From an uncultured Collinsella sp. (lineage in GTDB: Bacteria > Actinomycetota > Coriobacteriia > Coriobacteriales > Coriobacteriaceae): a DNA stretch of 64,000 nucleotides. Both the position numbers and the translations under genes were made by a program. The notes under the pieces were generated by a model. It had not been told where the DNA came from. It did not search any database and saw only the letters and a list, made by a program, of their open reading frames with translations. This document shows, one piece after another, positions 39,223 through 50,497 of the stretch. The first letter of the stretch is position 1. Each line of letters opens with the position of its first letter. The stretch is taken from contig UQMU01000004.1 of assembly GCA_900542305.1 (NCBI GenBank), forward strand, positions 22,137 through 86,136, read 5' to 3'.

Positions 39223-39987
39223 ATGCTGCTACCCGATTCCAAGACCGAGCTCGTCCGCCGTGGCAACAAGGTCGTTTACGACCTGGGCGACAAGATCGTC
39301 AAGGTCTTTAACGAGACCAAGCCTGTCTCCGACGTGTTCAACGAGGCTTTGAATCTTGCCCGCATCAATGAGTGCGGCATCCGCAGCCCCAAGGCTCTCG
39401 AGGTTTCCCAGCTCGAGAACGCCAACGGCTGGGCGCTCGTGACCGAGAAGGTTCCGGGCACCACCCTTGCCGAGAAGATGACTGCCGAGCCCCAGCGCTT
39501 TGGTGAGTACCTCGAGATGTTCGTCGACCTCCAGATCGAGATCCACGGCTACACCTCCCCGCTGCTCAACCGTCAGCGCGACAAGTTCGCCCGCATGATC
39601 GACAGCCTTGATCAGCTCAATGCCACCACGCGCTACAACCTTCAGGAGCGTCTGGACGGCATGACCAAGGAGTTCAAGGTCTGCCACGGCGACTTCAACC
39701 CCTCCAACGTCATCGTCGGCGACGACGGCCAGCTCTATGTGTGCGACTGGGCACACGCCACCCAGGGCTCCCCTGCTGCCGACGTTGCCACCACCTACCT
39801 GCTCTTTGCCCTCAACAGCAAGGACCAGGCCGAGGCCTACCTGGAGCTCTACTGCGACCGTGCCGACATGCCCATGCAGGTCGTGCGTCAGTGGACGAGC
39901 ATCGTCGCCGCTTCCGAGCTCGCTCGTAAGCGCAACGTGAACGATGAGTTCCTGAAGAACTGGATCGACGTCGTCGATTATCAGTAA
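39223..39987 (+). CDS. Aminoglycoside phosphotransferase-family kinase of unknown substrate
   Basis: 254 aa protein-kinase-like fold. The catalytic segment is VCHGDFNPSNVIV near residue 154, followed by a metal-binding VCDWAHAT. A short N-lobe (KVVYDLGDKIVKVFNE) precedes. These APH-family proteins phosphorylate small molecules (choline, sugars, aminoglycosides); nothing here fixes the substrate. The ATG follows GAAAGGATGCAACC. The location just downstream of adhE and the adhE-like codon use suggest a metabolic rather than a resistance role. Confidence 0.8.
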   Translation: MLLPDSKTELVRRGNKVVYDLGDKIVKVFNETKPVSDVFNEALNLARINECGIRSPKALEVSQLENANGWALVTEKVPGTTLAEKMTAEPQRFGEYLEMFVDLQIEIHGYTSPLLNRQRDKFARMIDSLDQLNATTRYNLQERLDGMTKEFKVCHGDFNPSNVIVGDDGQLYVCDWAHATQGSPAADVATTYLLFALNSKDQAEAYLELYCDRADMPMQVVRQWTSIVAASELARKRNVNDEFLKNWIDVVDYQ

Positions 39988-40022
39988 TATCTGAGCGATT
40001 TATTTCGCATCGGAGGCATAAT

Positions 40023-40064
40023 GGAAAACCCCGCAGCTCGCATGGGCTGTGGGGTTTTCCTTTT
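40023..40064 (+). terminator. Terminator of the APH-family kinase gene
   Basis: GGAAAACCCCGCAGC at 40023-40037 pairs with GCTGTGGGGTTTTCC at 40046-40060 (one mismatch), followed by TTTT. Confidence 0.9.
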
Positions 40065-40081
40065 AGATATCGAGGATGCTA

Positions 40082-40135
40082 CAAGATAATAGGACGGCCC
40101 CGCATCTCCCCGATTGGAGAAATGCGGGGCCGTCC
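40082..40135 (-). terminator. Terminator of the proS operon
   Basis: GGACGGCCCCGCAT at 40092-40105 pairs with ATGCGGGGCCGTCC at 40122-40135; on the minus strand TATTATCTT follows. It lies in a convergent gene gap and could act in both directions. Confidence 0.8.
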
Positions 40136-40165
40136 CACATATCGAACTACAAGCGAAATCGTCGA

Positions 40166-41887
<1,722 letters not shown>

Positions 41888-42970
41888 TTATTTCTCCTCA
41901 ATAAGCTTGTCGACCTCTGCCATAAGCGCGTCGACAATTTGGTCCTCAGCTACTTTACCAATGATCTGGCCATGCGAAAAGAGCAAGGCCTGACCACGTC
42001 CGCAAGCAACGCCCAGGTCGGCATCAGAAGCCTCGCCGGGGCCATTAACGGCACATCCCATAACGGCAATCGAAAGCGGCGCGGTATAGTTCTTAAGCCG
42101 CTCGGTTACTTCCTCGGCAATGGGAATAAGGTTAACCTGGCAGCGGGCGCACGTGGGGCACGAGACAATCTCGGGGCCACGGCGACGCAGGCCCAACGAC
42201 TGCAGAATACCCCAGGCAACCGGCGGCTCCTCAACCGGATCGGCTGTGAGCGACACACGCATGGTGTCGCCAATGCCTTCGGAAAGCAAGATACCCAAGC
42301 CTACAGAGCTCTTGATGGTGCCCTGGAGCTTGGTCCCCGCCTCCGTCACGCCCAGGTGAAGAGGAACGTGGGGAATCTCACGCGACAGGGCTCGATAGGT
42401 ATCGAGCGTCGTTTGCACGCTATGGGCCTTGGCCGAAAGCACAATGTTCGTAAAGCCGCGGTCCTCAAAGTGCTTGACGAAGCGCTCGCTCGACATCACG
42501 AGCTTTTCGGGCTGCGTGAGGTCGTCGCGCTCGGCGATATCCTGCTCAAGCGAACCAGCGTTGACACCGATGCGAATTGCGCAGCCCGCAGCACCCGCGG
42601 CATCGATGACAGCATCGACCTTGGCCCAATCGCCGATATTACCGGGATTGATGCGGAGCTTGGCGGCACCGGCCTCCACAGCGCCAATGGCCAGCTTGTG
42701 GTTAAAGTGGATATCGGCAACGATTGGCACCGGAGACTCGGCACAGATGGTGCGGAAACCCTCAAGCGCGGCCTCGGTGGGCACGCTCACACGCACGATA
42801 TCGCAGCCAGCCTGCGCCAACGCGTACACTTGCGCAAGCGTTGCCTGGGCATCAGCGGTATCGGTGCAGGTCATGGATTGGACCACCACCGGCGCACCGC
42901 CACCGATCTGCACACCGCCCACATGCACGGGGCGCGTCAAATCGCGAGGCAAAGGATGGGATAAAGACAA
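41888..42970 (-). CDS. ispG: 4-hydroxy-3-methylbut-2-enyl diphosphate synthase (flavodoxin)
   Basis: 360 aa Fe-S enzyme of the MEP isoprenoid pathway. N-terminal TIM barrel with GAPVVVQSMTCTDT. C-terminal cluster ligands in SCPTCARCQVNL and MGCAVNGPGEASDAD. The start is TTG at 42970, with AGGGGAG eight bases before it. It follows rseP and works in the same pathway as dxr two genes upstream. Confidence 0.94.
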   Translation of the reverse strand: MSLSHPLPRDLTRPVHVGGVQIGGGAPVVVQSMTCTDTADAQATLAQVYALAQAGCDIVRVSVPTEAALEGFRTICAESPVPIVADIHFNHKLAIGAVEAGAAKLRINPGNIGDWAKVDAVIDAAGAAGCAIRIGVNAGSLEQDIAERDDLTQPEKLVMSSERFVKHFEDRGFTNIVLSAKAHSVQTTLDTYRALSREIPHVPLHLGVTEAGTKLQGTIKSSVGLGILLSEGIGDTMRVSLTADPVEEPPVAWGILQSLGLRRRGPEIVSCPTCARCQVNLIPIAEEVTERLKNYTAPLSIAVMGCAVNGPGEASDADLGVACGRGQALLFSHGQIIGKVAEDQIVDALMAEVDKLIEEK

Positions 42971-42983
42971 TCCAAACACTCCC

Positions 42984-44345
42984 CTACAGAATAAATCGAA
43001 GGATGTCGGAACGAAGCATATAGACAAACAGCAGCGCAAAGAGCGCGATGCCCACATAGCTCACAATCGTCCGGACCTTGAGCGGAAGCTCGCGGCCCAC
43101 AATCTTTTGAATGATCTCGATGACCAGCTTGCCGCCATCGAGTGGTGGGATGGGCAGCAGGTTCATAAAGCCAAGCGAGAACGAAATGAGGGCGGCAAAC
43201 GAAAGGAACGTGGCAGGACCGGCAGCAGCAGCCTGTGAGGACATAACGCTAATACCCACGATCGAAGAAGACTGATCGAGAATCTCCATCGTATGCTGCG
43301 GCTGGAGCAGGCGCATCACGCCCTCCGCGGTCTGCACAACATAGGAGAATGACAGACGCGCCGACGTGATGGGGTCTAAACGGACCACCTGCGTAGAGGC
43401 ATACACACCTAGGCGCTCGTCCTCTTTGAGCGCAACCGAGGTCGAATGCTGCTTGCCGTCGCGCTCATACTCAATGGCGATATCGTCCTTACCGGCGGCC
43501 TTGCCGATGGCATCGTAAACGTCCATCCAGGTAGAGCACGATACTCCGTCAACCGAAAGGATCGCGTCGCCGCCCTCGATTCCCGCCGCGGCGGCAATCG
43601 AGCCTTCGTCAACCTGGCCGATCACATTGGTATCCACCGGCACCGTGACGCCCGCGATGGAATAGATGCTCATAAGGAGCAAAAAGCCCGTCAGGATATT
43701 GACGATAATGCCCGCAAGCAGCATAAAGGAACGCTTGACAAAGCCCTGGCCCAAATAGGTGTGCGAGCGCTCGCGTGCAAGGAATTCAGACTCGGCGCAC
43801 GGCAGCTCCCATACATCGCCCTCGGCAGTCGCGTGCTCACGATCGAACCGACGGCCGTCAAAGGTGGTATAACCCGCCGCGTCACGCGGCAGGGTCTGGT
43901 ACTTGGTGGGATAGTAATTGGGCGAAGGCTTTTCCCCTTCTTCATACCAGGGAGCGATGGAGCCCCAGCCCAACAGCAAAGCACAGGCCTCGAGCACATC
44001 CTCCTCGGACAGCTCGAGCTCGACGGCAAGATCGGCCACCGTCACCCGGCCGTGACGATAGATGGCAGCAAGCACGCGGTCGGCACACGAGACGTCGGTC
44101 GGATCCATACCGCAGATGGCAGCGTAGCCACCCAGCAGCAGCGGGGTCACGCCAAACTTGGTTCCAATGCGACGTGACGTGTAATGGATGTCAAAGCGAC
44201 ACGGCAGGCCCAAAAAGAACTCGGTCACGCGGACGCCGCAGGCACGCGCCGCCAAAAAGTGGCCGCCCTCGTGCAAAAACACAAGGACGGAAAGCATCAG
44301 CAGGCCCCAAAAGACCGATGAGAGAACGCTCAGAACAGTATCCAT
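42984..44345 (-). CDS. rseP: Site-2 intramembrane protease RseP with an inserted winged-helix-like segment
   Basis: 453 aa zinc metalloprotease (M50) that cleaves membrane-bound anti-sigma factors or signal peptides. HEGGH at residues 25-29 inside the first helix; the third ligand is in NLLPIPPLDGGKL near residue 395. One PDZ domain lies in the middle. Between the first helix and the PDZ there are about 120 extra residues, the first part (84-135: ADRVLAAIYRHGRVTVADLAV) resembling a winged helix. The start is uncertain: ATG at 44345 or TTG at 44360. Confidence 0.9.
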   Translation of the reverse strand: MDTVLSVLSSVFWGLLMLSVLVFLHEGGHFLAARACGVRVTEFFLGLPCRFDIHYTSRRIGTKFGVTPLLLGGYAAICGMDPTDVSCADRVLAAIYRHGRVTVADLAVELELSEEDVLEACALLLGWGSIAPWYEEGEKPSPNYYPTKYQTLPRDAAGYTTFDGRRFDREHATAEGDVWELPCAESEFLARERSHTYLGQGFVKRSFMLLAGIIVNILTGFLLLMSIYSIAGVTVPVDTNVIGQVDEGSIAAAAGIEGGDAILSVDGVSCSTWMDVYDAIGKAAGKDDIAIEYERDGKQHSTSVALKEDERLGVYASTQVVRLDPITSARLSFSYVVQTAEGVMRLLQPQHTMEILDQSSSIVGISVMSSQAAAAGPATFLSFAALISFSLGFMNLLPIPPLDGGKLVIEIIQKIVGRELPLKVRTIVSYVGIALFALLFVYMLRSDILRFIL

Positions 44346-44370
44346 AAAACGAAAAAGCAATCCTTATGGG

Positions 44371-45558
44371 TTAGGAACGGGTTGCGGCGAGCACCTGCGC
44401 AGCCTTTTCACGCGCCCATGCATCGATGTCGCGAAGCTGCTCAAACGAATCGACCGCCTGCATATCGTGGGAATCCATGCAGGATTCCACAATGCGATCG
44501 ATATCGGTAAAGCTGCAGCCATCGTTCAGGAAGGCATCGACGGCGACCTCGTTGGCGGCATTGAGCACGCACGGCATGGTGCCACCCGTCTTGCCGGCAC
44601 GTTCGGCCAGTGCCAGAGCGCGGAAGGTATCCATGTCGGCAGCATCAAACGTGAGCTGCCCCAGCTCGCGGAAATCGATACGAGGCGCCGGGGTATCCCA
44701 ACGCTCGGGATACGAGAACGCGAACTGGATGGGAATACGCATGTCGGAAGCACCGAGATGCGCCATCACGGAGCCGTCGGCGAACTCGACCATAGAGTGA
44801 ATCTTGGACTGACGCTGCACGACCACGTTAATGAAATCGAGGTCGCAGTTAAACAGATGCATGGCCTCAATGCGCTCCAGGCCCTTGTTCATGAGGGTGG
44901 CGGAGTCAATGGTGATCTTGGCACCCATGGCCCACGTGGGATGCGCGAGGGCATCGGCACGCGTCACGCGATCGAGCTCGTCGCGCGTGCGGCCAAAGAA
45001 CGGACCGCCCGAGCAGGTGAGCCAAATACAATGAGTCTCGCGCGGGTTCTCCCCCAGATAGCACTGGTAAATGGCGGAGTGCTCAGAGTCGACTGGAATA
45101 AGCTGGCCCGGTTGTGCCAACGGCATAAGCAAGTCGCCACCGACGACGAGGGACTCCTTGTTGGCAAGGGCAAGGCGCTTATTCGAGGTCAAGGCCGCAT
45201 GGCTCGCCTCGAGACCGGCGGCGCCCACAATAGCGACAAGCACGCAGTCGACATCGTCGCGACACGCGAGCTCGCAAACCGCCTGCGCGCCAACGCCGAG
45301 CTTCGTTCCCTCGGGCAACTCCTGCAGCACGGCGTCATCGCCATGATCGACATCGGCCACGGCAACCGCCGGAACCGAGAACTCGCGGGCAGCGGCAACG
45401 AGCTCGGAGGTACTGGAGTTAACGGACAGCGCCGTCACCTGCAGGCGATCGGCATGCTGGCGGCACACATCGAGCGCCTGGGTGCCGATAGAGCCCGTAC
45501 AACCCAGGATGGCAACGCGAAGGCGTCCATCGGGGCCATACGTCGTCTGGAAGGACAT
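44371..45558 (-). CDS. dxr: 1-deoxy-D-xylulose 5-phosphate reductoisomerase
   Basis: 395 aa NADPH-dependent enzyme of the MEP pathway. NADPH site ILGCTGSIGTQALDV near residue 17; active-site loop LTCSGGPFFGRTRDEL; metal ligands in VDSEHSA. The ATG at 45558 overlaps the cdsA stop (TAATG). Confidence 0.96.
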   Translation of the reverse strand: MSFQTTYGPDGRLRVAILGCTGSIGTQALDVCRQHADRLQVTALSVNSSTSELVAAAREFSVPAVAVADVDHGDDAVLQELPEGTKLGVGAQAVCELACRDDVDCVLVAIVGAAGLEASHAALTSNKRLALANKESLVVGGDLLMPLAQPGQLIPVDSEHSAIYQCYLGENPRETHCIWLTCSGGPFFGRTRDELDRVTRADALAHPTWAMGAKITIDSATLMNKGLERIEAMHLFNCDLDFINVVVQRQSKIHSMVEFADGSVMAHLGASDMRIPIQFAFSYPERWDTPAPRIDFRELGQLTFDAADMDTFRALALAERAGKTGGTMPCVLNAANEVAVDAFLNDGCSFTDIDRIVESCMDSHDMQAVDSFEQLRDIDAWAREKAAQVLAATRS

Positions 45559-46457
45559 TACAGCACGCCTCCGATCATCAGCAACAGCTGCGCGGTGATG
45601 CAGCCGAAGATAAGCGAGTCGCTACGATCGAGCATGCCGCCGTGGCCCGGGATAAGGTTGCCGGAATCCTTGACGCCCACACCGCGCTTGATGCGCGACT
45701 CGATAAGGTCGCCGATAACGCCCAGAATGGACACAACCACGCCGCACAGCAGCGCATAGGGCAGGCTGAGCTTGTAGAAGTGCGTCGCCCACAGGATGAG
45801 CCAAATCAAAACCGAGCCCAGGATGCCGCCGGCAAACCCCTCCCAGCTCTTTTTGGGAGAGATCTTGGGAACCATCTTGTGCTTGCCGATACGGCTGCCC
45901 ACGATGTAGGCAAACGAATCGGAGACCCAAAGGGACGCGCAAACGCCCACTGAAAGCAAGGCACCGGCAAAACCGGGCACGGCATCGCGCAGCAGCACGA
46001 TAGCCGACAGCATAAAGCCAGTGTAGATGGGACCCATGAGCGTCACTGCCACATCAGAGATGCGGGTACGCGGCGACCAGACATACCAAATGCCCACGGC
46101 GAGCATCAGGGCAAAAAGCAGGGCATTCAGCAACATCGAATCGCCCAACGCCGACAGCGGAAAGAGTACGGCGGCAGCGATACCCATGCGCTCGTTAGCC
46201 ATCTTGCCATCGAGCCTTGTCATACGGAAAAACTCATAGCAGCACAGACCGCTCATGACAGAAACAAAGATGGCCGTGGGCACGATACCCAAAACCAGGC
46301 ACAGGATAAAGACAACGGCGTAGACGATACCGGCGGCGGCACGGGTAATAAAGCCCGCCAGCCACGAACCGGTGCCGCTCTTCGCTGCAGGCGCTCCCGC
46401 AGTGGCAGCTTTGCGCGCGGGCGTCTTGGGAGCAGATGCCTTGGGACGATCGGACAC
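45558..46457 (-). CDS. cdsA: Phosphatidate cytidylyltransferase
   Basis: 299 aa polytopic membrane enzyme making CDP-diacylglycerol. The signature near the C-terminus reads KRGVGVKDSGNLIPGHGGMLDRSDSL, typical of CdsA. A hydrophilic Lys/Ala-rich N-terminal segment of about 35 residues precedes the first helix. It lies between uppS and dxr as in many bacteria. Confidence 0.93.
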   Translation of the reverse strand: MSDRPKASAPKTPARKAATAGAPAAKSGTGSWLAGFITRAAAGIVYAVVFILCLVLGIVPTAIFVSVMSGLCCYEFFRMTRLDGKMANERMGIAAAVLFPLSALGDSMLLNALLFALMLAVGIWYVWSPRTRISDVAVTLMGPIYTGFMLSAIVLLRDAVPGFAGALLSVGVCASLWVSDSFAYIVGSRIGKHKMVPKISPKKSWEGFAGGILGSVLIWLILWATHFYKLSLPYALLCGVVVSILGVIGDLIESRIKRGVGVKDSGNLIPGHGGMLDRSDSLIFGCITAQLLLMIGGVL

Positions 46458-46459
46458 GA

Positions 46460-47254
46460 TTAAGCCTCCTCGGTCTTGCTCAGTCCACCAAACCTACGGT
46501 CACGGCCCTGATAGGCCAAAATGGCGTCGACAAGGCCCCAACGATCAAAGTCGGGCCAATAGGTATCGGTGACGTAGAATTCGGAATAAGCCACCTGCCA
46601 CAGCAGATAGTTCGAAAGGCGCAGCTCACCAGAGGTGCGAATCACAAGCTCAGGATCGGGAAGGCCGGCGGTATAGAGATGGGAAGCCACCATGTCGTCA
46701 TCAATTGCGGCAGGATCGATCTTACCGGCGGCAGCGTCGAGTGCAATCTGACGGACAGCGCGGGTAATCTCGGCACGCGCGCCGTAGTTGACGGCAAGCG
46801 CCAGCGTCATACCGGTGTGATCGGCGCACTCGGCAAGACCGCGTTCAAAAACGTCGCGGGTCTTCTTGGGCAGCGCAGAAATGTCACCCAAAAAGACAAC
46901 ACGCACGTTTTCGCGCTTCAGAAGCGGCAGCTCGTCGATGAAAGTCTTGGCAAACAGATGCATCAAGACGTTTACCTCATGCTGCGGACGGTTCCAGTTT
47001 TCGGTAGAAAACGCATAGGCAGAAAGCACGTCGACGCCCAGGCGCACGCAGGCGGTAATGATCTCGCGAAGGGAGACGATACCCGCCTTGTGGCCCTCAG
47101 TGCGCGCAAGACCGCGCGACGTGGCCCAACGACCGTTGCCGTCCATGATGCACGAGATATGGTGCGGAATGTTATTGAGGTCAAGGTCGGAAAAACCGAC
47201 GCCCGCAGGGGCGTCGGCAAAGTACTCGACCAGTTTATGCTCGTCGTATTGCAC
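46460..47254 (-). CDS. uppS: Isoprenyl transferase (undecaprenyl diphosphate synthase)
   Basis: 264 aa cis-prenyltransferase making cell-wall carrier lipid. Catalytic motif ISCIMDGNGRWATSRG near residue 34; AFSTENWNRP and RTSGELRLSNYLLWQ are the other conserved regions. The GTG at 47254 follows GGAGATCTAAG. Confidence 0.94.
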   Translation of the reverse strand: MQYDEHKLVEYFADAPAGVGFSDLDLNNIPHHISCIMDGNGRWATSRGLARTEGHKAGIVSLREIITACVRLGVDVLSAYAFSTENWNRPQHEVNVLMHLFAKTFIDELPLLKRENVRVVFLGDISALPKKTRDVFERGLAECADHTGMTLALAVNYGARAEITRAVRQIALDAAAGKIDPAAIDDDMVASHLYTAGLPDPELVIRTSGELRLSNYLLWQVAYSEFYVTDTYWPDFDRWGLVDAILAYQGRDRRFGGLSKTEEA

Positions 47255-47255
47255 C

Positions 47256-47792
47256 TTAGATCTCCATGACCTCGGCTTCTTTTTCCTTCAGAAGCTCCTC
47301 GACCTTGGAGACATACTCATCGGTGTGCTTCTGGACCTTGGCCTGCTCGCGACGGACATCGTCCTCGGTGAGCTCCTCATCGCGCTCGAGCTTGTTGTTG
47401 AAGTCGCGACGGATGTTACGGATAGACACCTTGGCCTGCTCGGCGTACTCGCGGCACTCCTTGACGAGCTCGCGACGGCGCTCCTCGGTGGGAGCCGGGA
47501 ACGGCAGACGAACGACGGTGCCATCGGAGTTGGGGGTAATACCCAGATCGGAAGCGCCGATGGCCTTGACGATAGCGTTGATGAGTGCCTTGTCCCACGG
47601 CTCGATGAGCAGCATGTGGGCCTCGGGGGTCTTGACGGCGGCAACCTGCGTGACCGGCGTGGGAACACCGTAATAATCGACGGTGATGTCGGACAGAATG
47701 TTGGCATTGGCGCGGCCGGTACGGACCTTGGAGAAGTTATGCTTGAGGGACTCGAGCGACTTGTCCATATGGGCGGTGATGTTCTCTGCCAT
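47256..47792 (-). CDS. frr: Ribosome recycling factor
   Basis: 178 aa. N-terminal LKHNFSKVRTGRANANIL and C-terminal long helix region are typical. The ATG follows AGGAGGATTAAGC, two bases after the pyrH stop. It separates ribosomal subunits after termination with EF-G. Confidence 0.96.
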   Translation of the reverse strand: MAENITAHMDKSLESLKHNFSKVRTGRANANILSDITVDYYGVPTPVTQVAAVKTPEAHMLLIEPWDKALINAIVKAIGASDLGITPNSDGTVVRLPFPAPTEERRRELVKECREYAEQAKVSIRNIRRDFNNKLERDEELTEDDVRREQAKVQKHTDEYVSKVEELLKEKEAEVMEI

Positions 47793-47794
47793 GC

Positions 47795-48517
47795 TTAATC
47801 CTCCTGATAGACGAGCGTGCCGACGGGCTCACCCGAAAGCGCGCGCTTGACGGTGTCCTCGCCATCGATGTTGAGGACCAAAATCGGCATACGGTTATCC
47901 TGGCACAGTGCCGTAGCCGTGGAATCCATAACCTGCAGACCGCGGACGAGAACCTCGTGATAGGTAATCTTGTCAAAACGGACGGCATCGGCGCACTTGA
48001 CGGGATCCTTGTCGTAGATACCGTCGACCTTGGTGGCTTTAATCAGAATCTCCGCACCGATCTCGCAGGCACGAAGGGCCGCGGCGGTGTCAGTCGTAAA
48101 GTACGGATTGCCCGAACCGGCGGCGAAGATAACGACATTGCCCTTGGACAGGTGGTTGATGGCGCGACGACGAATATAGGGCTCGCAAATCTCGTTCATC
48201 TGGATAGCGCTCATAACGCGGCAAGGAACATCGTTATGCTCGAAAGCATCCTGAAGGGCAAGCGCGTTCATAACGGTTGCCAGCATACCCATGTAATCGG
48301 CCTGAGCACGCTCCATGCCACCGGCAGCACCGGCCATGCCGCGGAAAATATTGCCGCCGCCGACAACGACGCCGACCTCATGGCCAACGGCGAGCAGCTC
48401 CTTGACCTGCTTGGCAAGATGGTCGGTAACCTTGGGGTCGATGCCATAGTGGCCATCGCCCATCAGTGCTTCGCCGGAAAGCTTAAGAAGCACGCGTTTA
48501 TATCGGATGTCGGACAA
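47795..48517 (-). CDS. pyrH: UMP kinase
   Basis: 240 aa amino-acid-kinase-fold enzyme. [22 protein letters not shown] at the N-terminus, [11 protein letters not shown] and [11 protein letters not shown] later. The start is TTG at 48517, with AAAGGAGG six bases before it. It links pyrimidine synthesis to the translation cluster. Confidence 0.95.
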   Translation of the reverse strand: MSDIRYKRVLLKLSGEALMGDGHYGIDPKVTDHLAKQVKELLAVGHEVGVVVGGGNIFRGMAGAAGGMERAQADYMGMLATVMNALALQDAFEHNDVPCRVMSAIQMNEICEPYIRRRAINHLSKGNVVIFAAGSGNPYFTTDTAAALRACEIGAEILIKATKVDGIYDKDPVKCADAVRFDKITYHEVLVRGLQVMDSTATALCQDNRMPILVLNIDGEDTVKRALSGEPVGTLVYQED

Positions 48518-48575
48518 AGCGATCCTCCTTTAATTAGACTCTCAATATGATATCAAAGGCTCTGATAAGAGCCAT

Positions 48576-48610
48576 GAAAAAGCAGGCTGTGAGTAAAACC
48601 CACAGCCTGC
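48576..48610 (-). terminator. Terminator after tsf
   Basis: GCAGGCTGTG at 48582-48591 pairs with CACAGCCTGC at 48601-48610; on the minus strand TTTTTC follows. It separates rpsB-tsf from pyrH-frr. Confidence 0.92.
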
Positions 48611-48634
48611 TCATTACCAACTACAAGAGCTTAT

Positions 48635-49504
48635 TTACTCGCCACGGACCAGACGGTCGAAGGCAACGACGGTAATGGTGTCGCCAAGCTCCTTGGAGAC
48701 CTGCTCAGCGTACTTCTTGATGGTGAGGGAGCTGTCCTTGATGAACTCCTGCTCGGTGAGCACGGACTGCTTGTAGAACTTCTCCAGACGGCCGACAGCC
48801 ATCTTCTCCTGGATAGCCTCGGGCTTGCCGGACTCGGCAGCCTGAGCCATGTAGATCTGCTTCTCGTGCTCGACGGTCTCGGCCGGAACCTGATCGCGGG
48901 TAGCGCAGATCGGGGCGACGGCGGCAACCTGAAGGGCAACGTCGTGAGCGAAGGCCTTGAAGGACTCAGCCTGAGCAGTCTCGGCCTTCTCGAAAGCAAA
49001 CTCGACGAGGACGCCGATCTTACCACCCATGTGGATGTAAGAAGCGAGAGCGCCGTTCTCGGCCTTGCGGGCGGCGAAGCGGGAGATCTTCATGTTCTCG
49101 CCCATGATGTGAATCATCTCGGTGAGCTCGGAGGAAACGGTCTCCTCGCCCATCGGCTTCTCGAGCAGAGCGTCGACGTCAGCAGGCTCGGTGGTAGCGA
49201 CAACCTCAGCGACCTTGGAAGCAAAGCCGGTGAACTTGGCGTTGGAGCCAACGAAGTCGGTCTCGCAGGAGAGCTCGAGCAGAGCGCCGGTCTTGCCATC
49301 CTCGGAGACGAACGCGGCGACAGCGCCCTCGTTGGTCTCACGGCCAGCCTTCTTGGCAGCCTTGGCAAGGCCGTTCTTGCGCAGAACGTCGACAGCGGCG
49401 TCCATGTCGCCGTCAGCCTCGACGAGAGCCTTCTTGCACTCCATCATCGGGGAGTCGGTCATCTCGCGGAGCTGCTTGACCATAGCGGCGGTAATCTGGG
49501 CCAT
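48635..49504 (-). CDS. tsf: Elongation factor Ts
   Basis: 289 aa nucleotide-exchange factor for EF-Tu. N-terminal UBA-like AQITAAMVKQLREMTDSPMM, then TDFVGSNAKF. The ATG at 49504 follows AAAGGAACCACA. Paired with rpsB. Confidence 0.96.
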   Translation of the reverse strand: MAQITAAMVKQLREMTDSPMMECKKALVEADGDMDAAVDVLRKNGLAKAAKKAGRETNEGAVAAFVSEDGKTGALLELSCETDFVGSNAKFTGFASKVAEVVATTEPADVDALLEKPMGEETVSSELTEMIHIMGENMKISRFAARKAENGALASYIHMGGKIGVLVEFAFEKAETAQAESFKAFAHDVALQVAAVAPICATRDQVPAETVEHEKQIYMAQAAESGKPEAIQEKMAVGRLEKFYKQSVLTEQEFIKDSSLTIKKYAEQVSKELGDTITVVAFDRLVRGE

Positions 49505-49549
49505 TGTGGTTCCTTTCAAAGAGATGAAAAAGAATTAACTAAGACTGAT

Positions 49550-50278
49550 TTACTCGGCCTTGGGCTCAGCGGCCATCTCGGCCTCGGAGACCTGCTCCTT
49601 GCCGGAGCCAGCGAGGCAGGCGTCAGCCATGAGCTCGCACATAAGGGTGACAGCGGAGATAGCGTCATCGTTGCAGGGGATGCCGTACTCGACCTCGTCG
49701 GGATCGGAGTTGGTGTCGATCAGGGCGACGACGGGGATGTTCAGGCGCTGGGCCTCCTTGATGGCGTTCTCCTCGCGCTTGGTGTCGATGACGAAGAGAG
49801 CCTGGGGCAGACCCTTCATGTCGCGGGCGCCACCGAGGTTGGTCTGGAGCTTGGTGAGCTCCTTACCGAGAACAGCCTGCTCCTTCTTGGGGAGCACTGC
49901 CATGCGGCCGTCCTCGACCATGGCCTCGAGCTCCTCCATGCGGTTGATGCGGGAGCGGATGGTAACGAAGTTGGTCAGCATACCGCCGAGCCAACGCTGG
50001 TTGATGTAAGGCATGTTGGCGCGCTCAGCAGCGTTCTTGACGGCCTCCTGAGCCTGCTTCTTGGTGCCGACGAACAGCACGTTGCCGCCCTTAGCGACGT
50101 TCTTGACGAAGGTGTAGGCCTGGTCGGCGTCGAGGATGGTCTGCTTGAGGTCGAGGATGTAGATGCCGTTGCGCTCACCAAAGATGAACGGCTTCATCTT
50201 GGGGTTCCAGCGACGGGTCTGGTGACCGAAGTGGCAGCCGGCCTCGAGCAGGGTGCGGATATTAATCTTGGTAGCCAT
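49550..50278 (-). CDS. rpsB: 30S ribosomal protein S2
   Basis: 242 aa. Family motifs [20 protein letters not shown] near residue 14 and [14 protein letters not shown]. The ATG at 50278 follows ACAGGAGGTTTAAC. First gene of rpsB-tsf, with a leader of about 135 bases after the promoter at 50420-50448. Confidence 0.96.
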   Translation of the reverse strand: MATKINIRTLLEAGCHFGHQTRRWNPKMKPFIFGERNGIYILDLKQTILDADQAYTFVKNVAKGGNVLFVGTKKQAQEAVKNAAERANMPYINQRWLGGMLTNFVTIRSRINRMEELEAMVEDGRMAVLPKKEQAVLGKELTKLQTNLGGARDMKGLPQALFVIDTKREENAIKEAQRLNIPVVALIDTNSDPDEVEYGIPCNDDAISAVTLMCELMADACLAGSGKEQVSEAEMAAEPKAE

Positions 50279-50419
50279 GTTAAACCTCCTGTGGTTTGCC
50301 TCCGCGCGGGGTCATCCTCCAAAACCAACCCGGACATGTGCTACCAAAGCCCGGGCACCACGGTATGAAGTAGCCGCGCGTGCGTGATAAAAACATGTTG
50401 CCGTGAAGCAACCCGATGA

Positions 50420-50448
50420 ATGATAGCAGGAATGCTTCTTCCTGCCAA
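50420..50448 (-). promoter_or_regulatory. Promoter of rpsB-tsf
   Basis: Minus-strand TTGGCA, 17-base spacer, TATCAT, with TGC before the -10. The long leader may hold S2 autoregulation, but no defined fold was worked out. Confidence 0.7.
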
Positions 50449-50497
50449 CCCGCAATCAAAACCACACACCTGAGTGCGGCGCGGGACGTCCCAGCCA

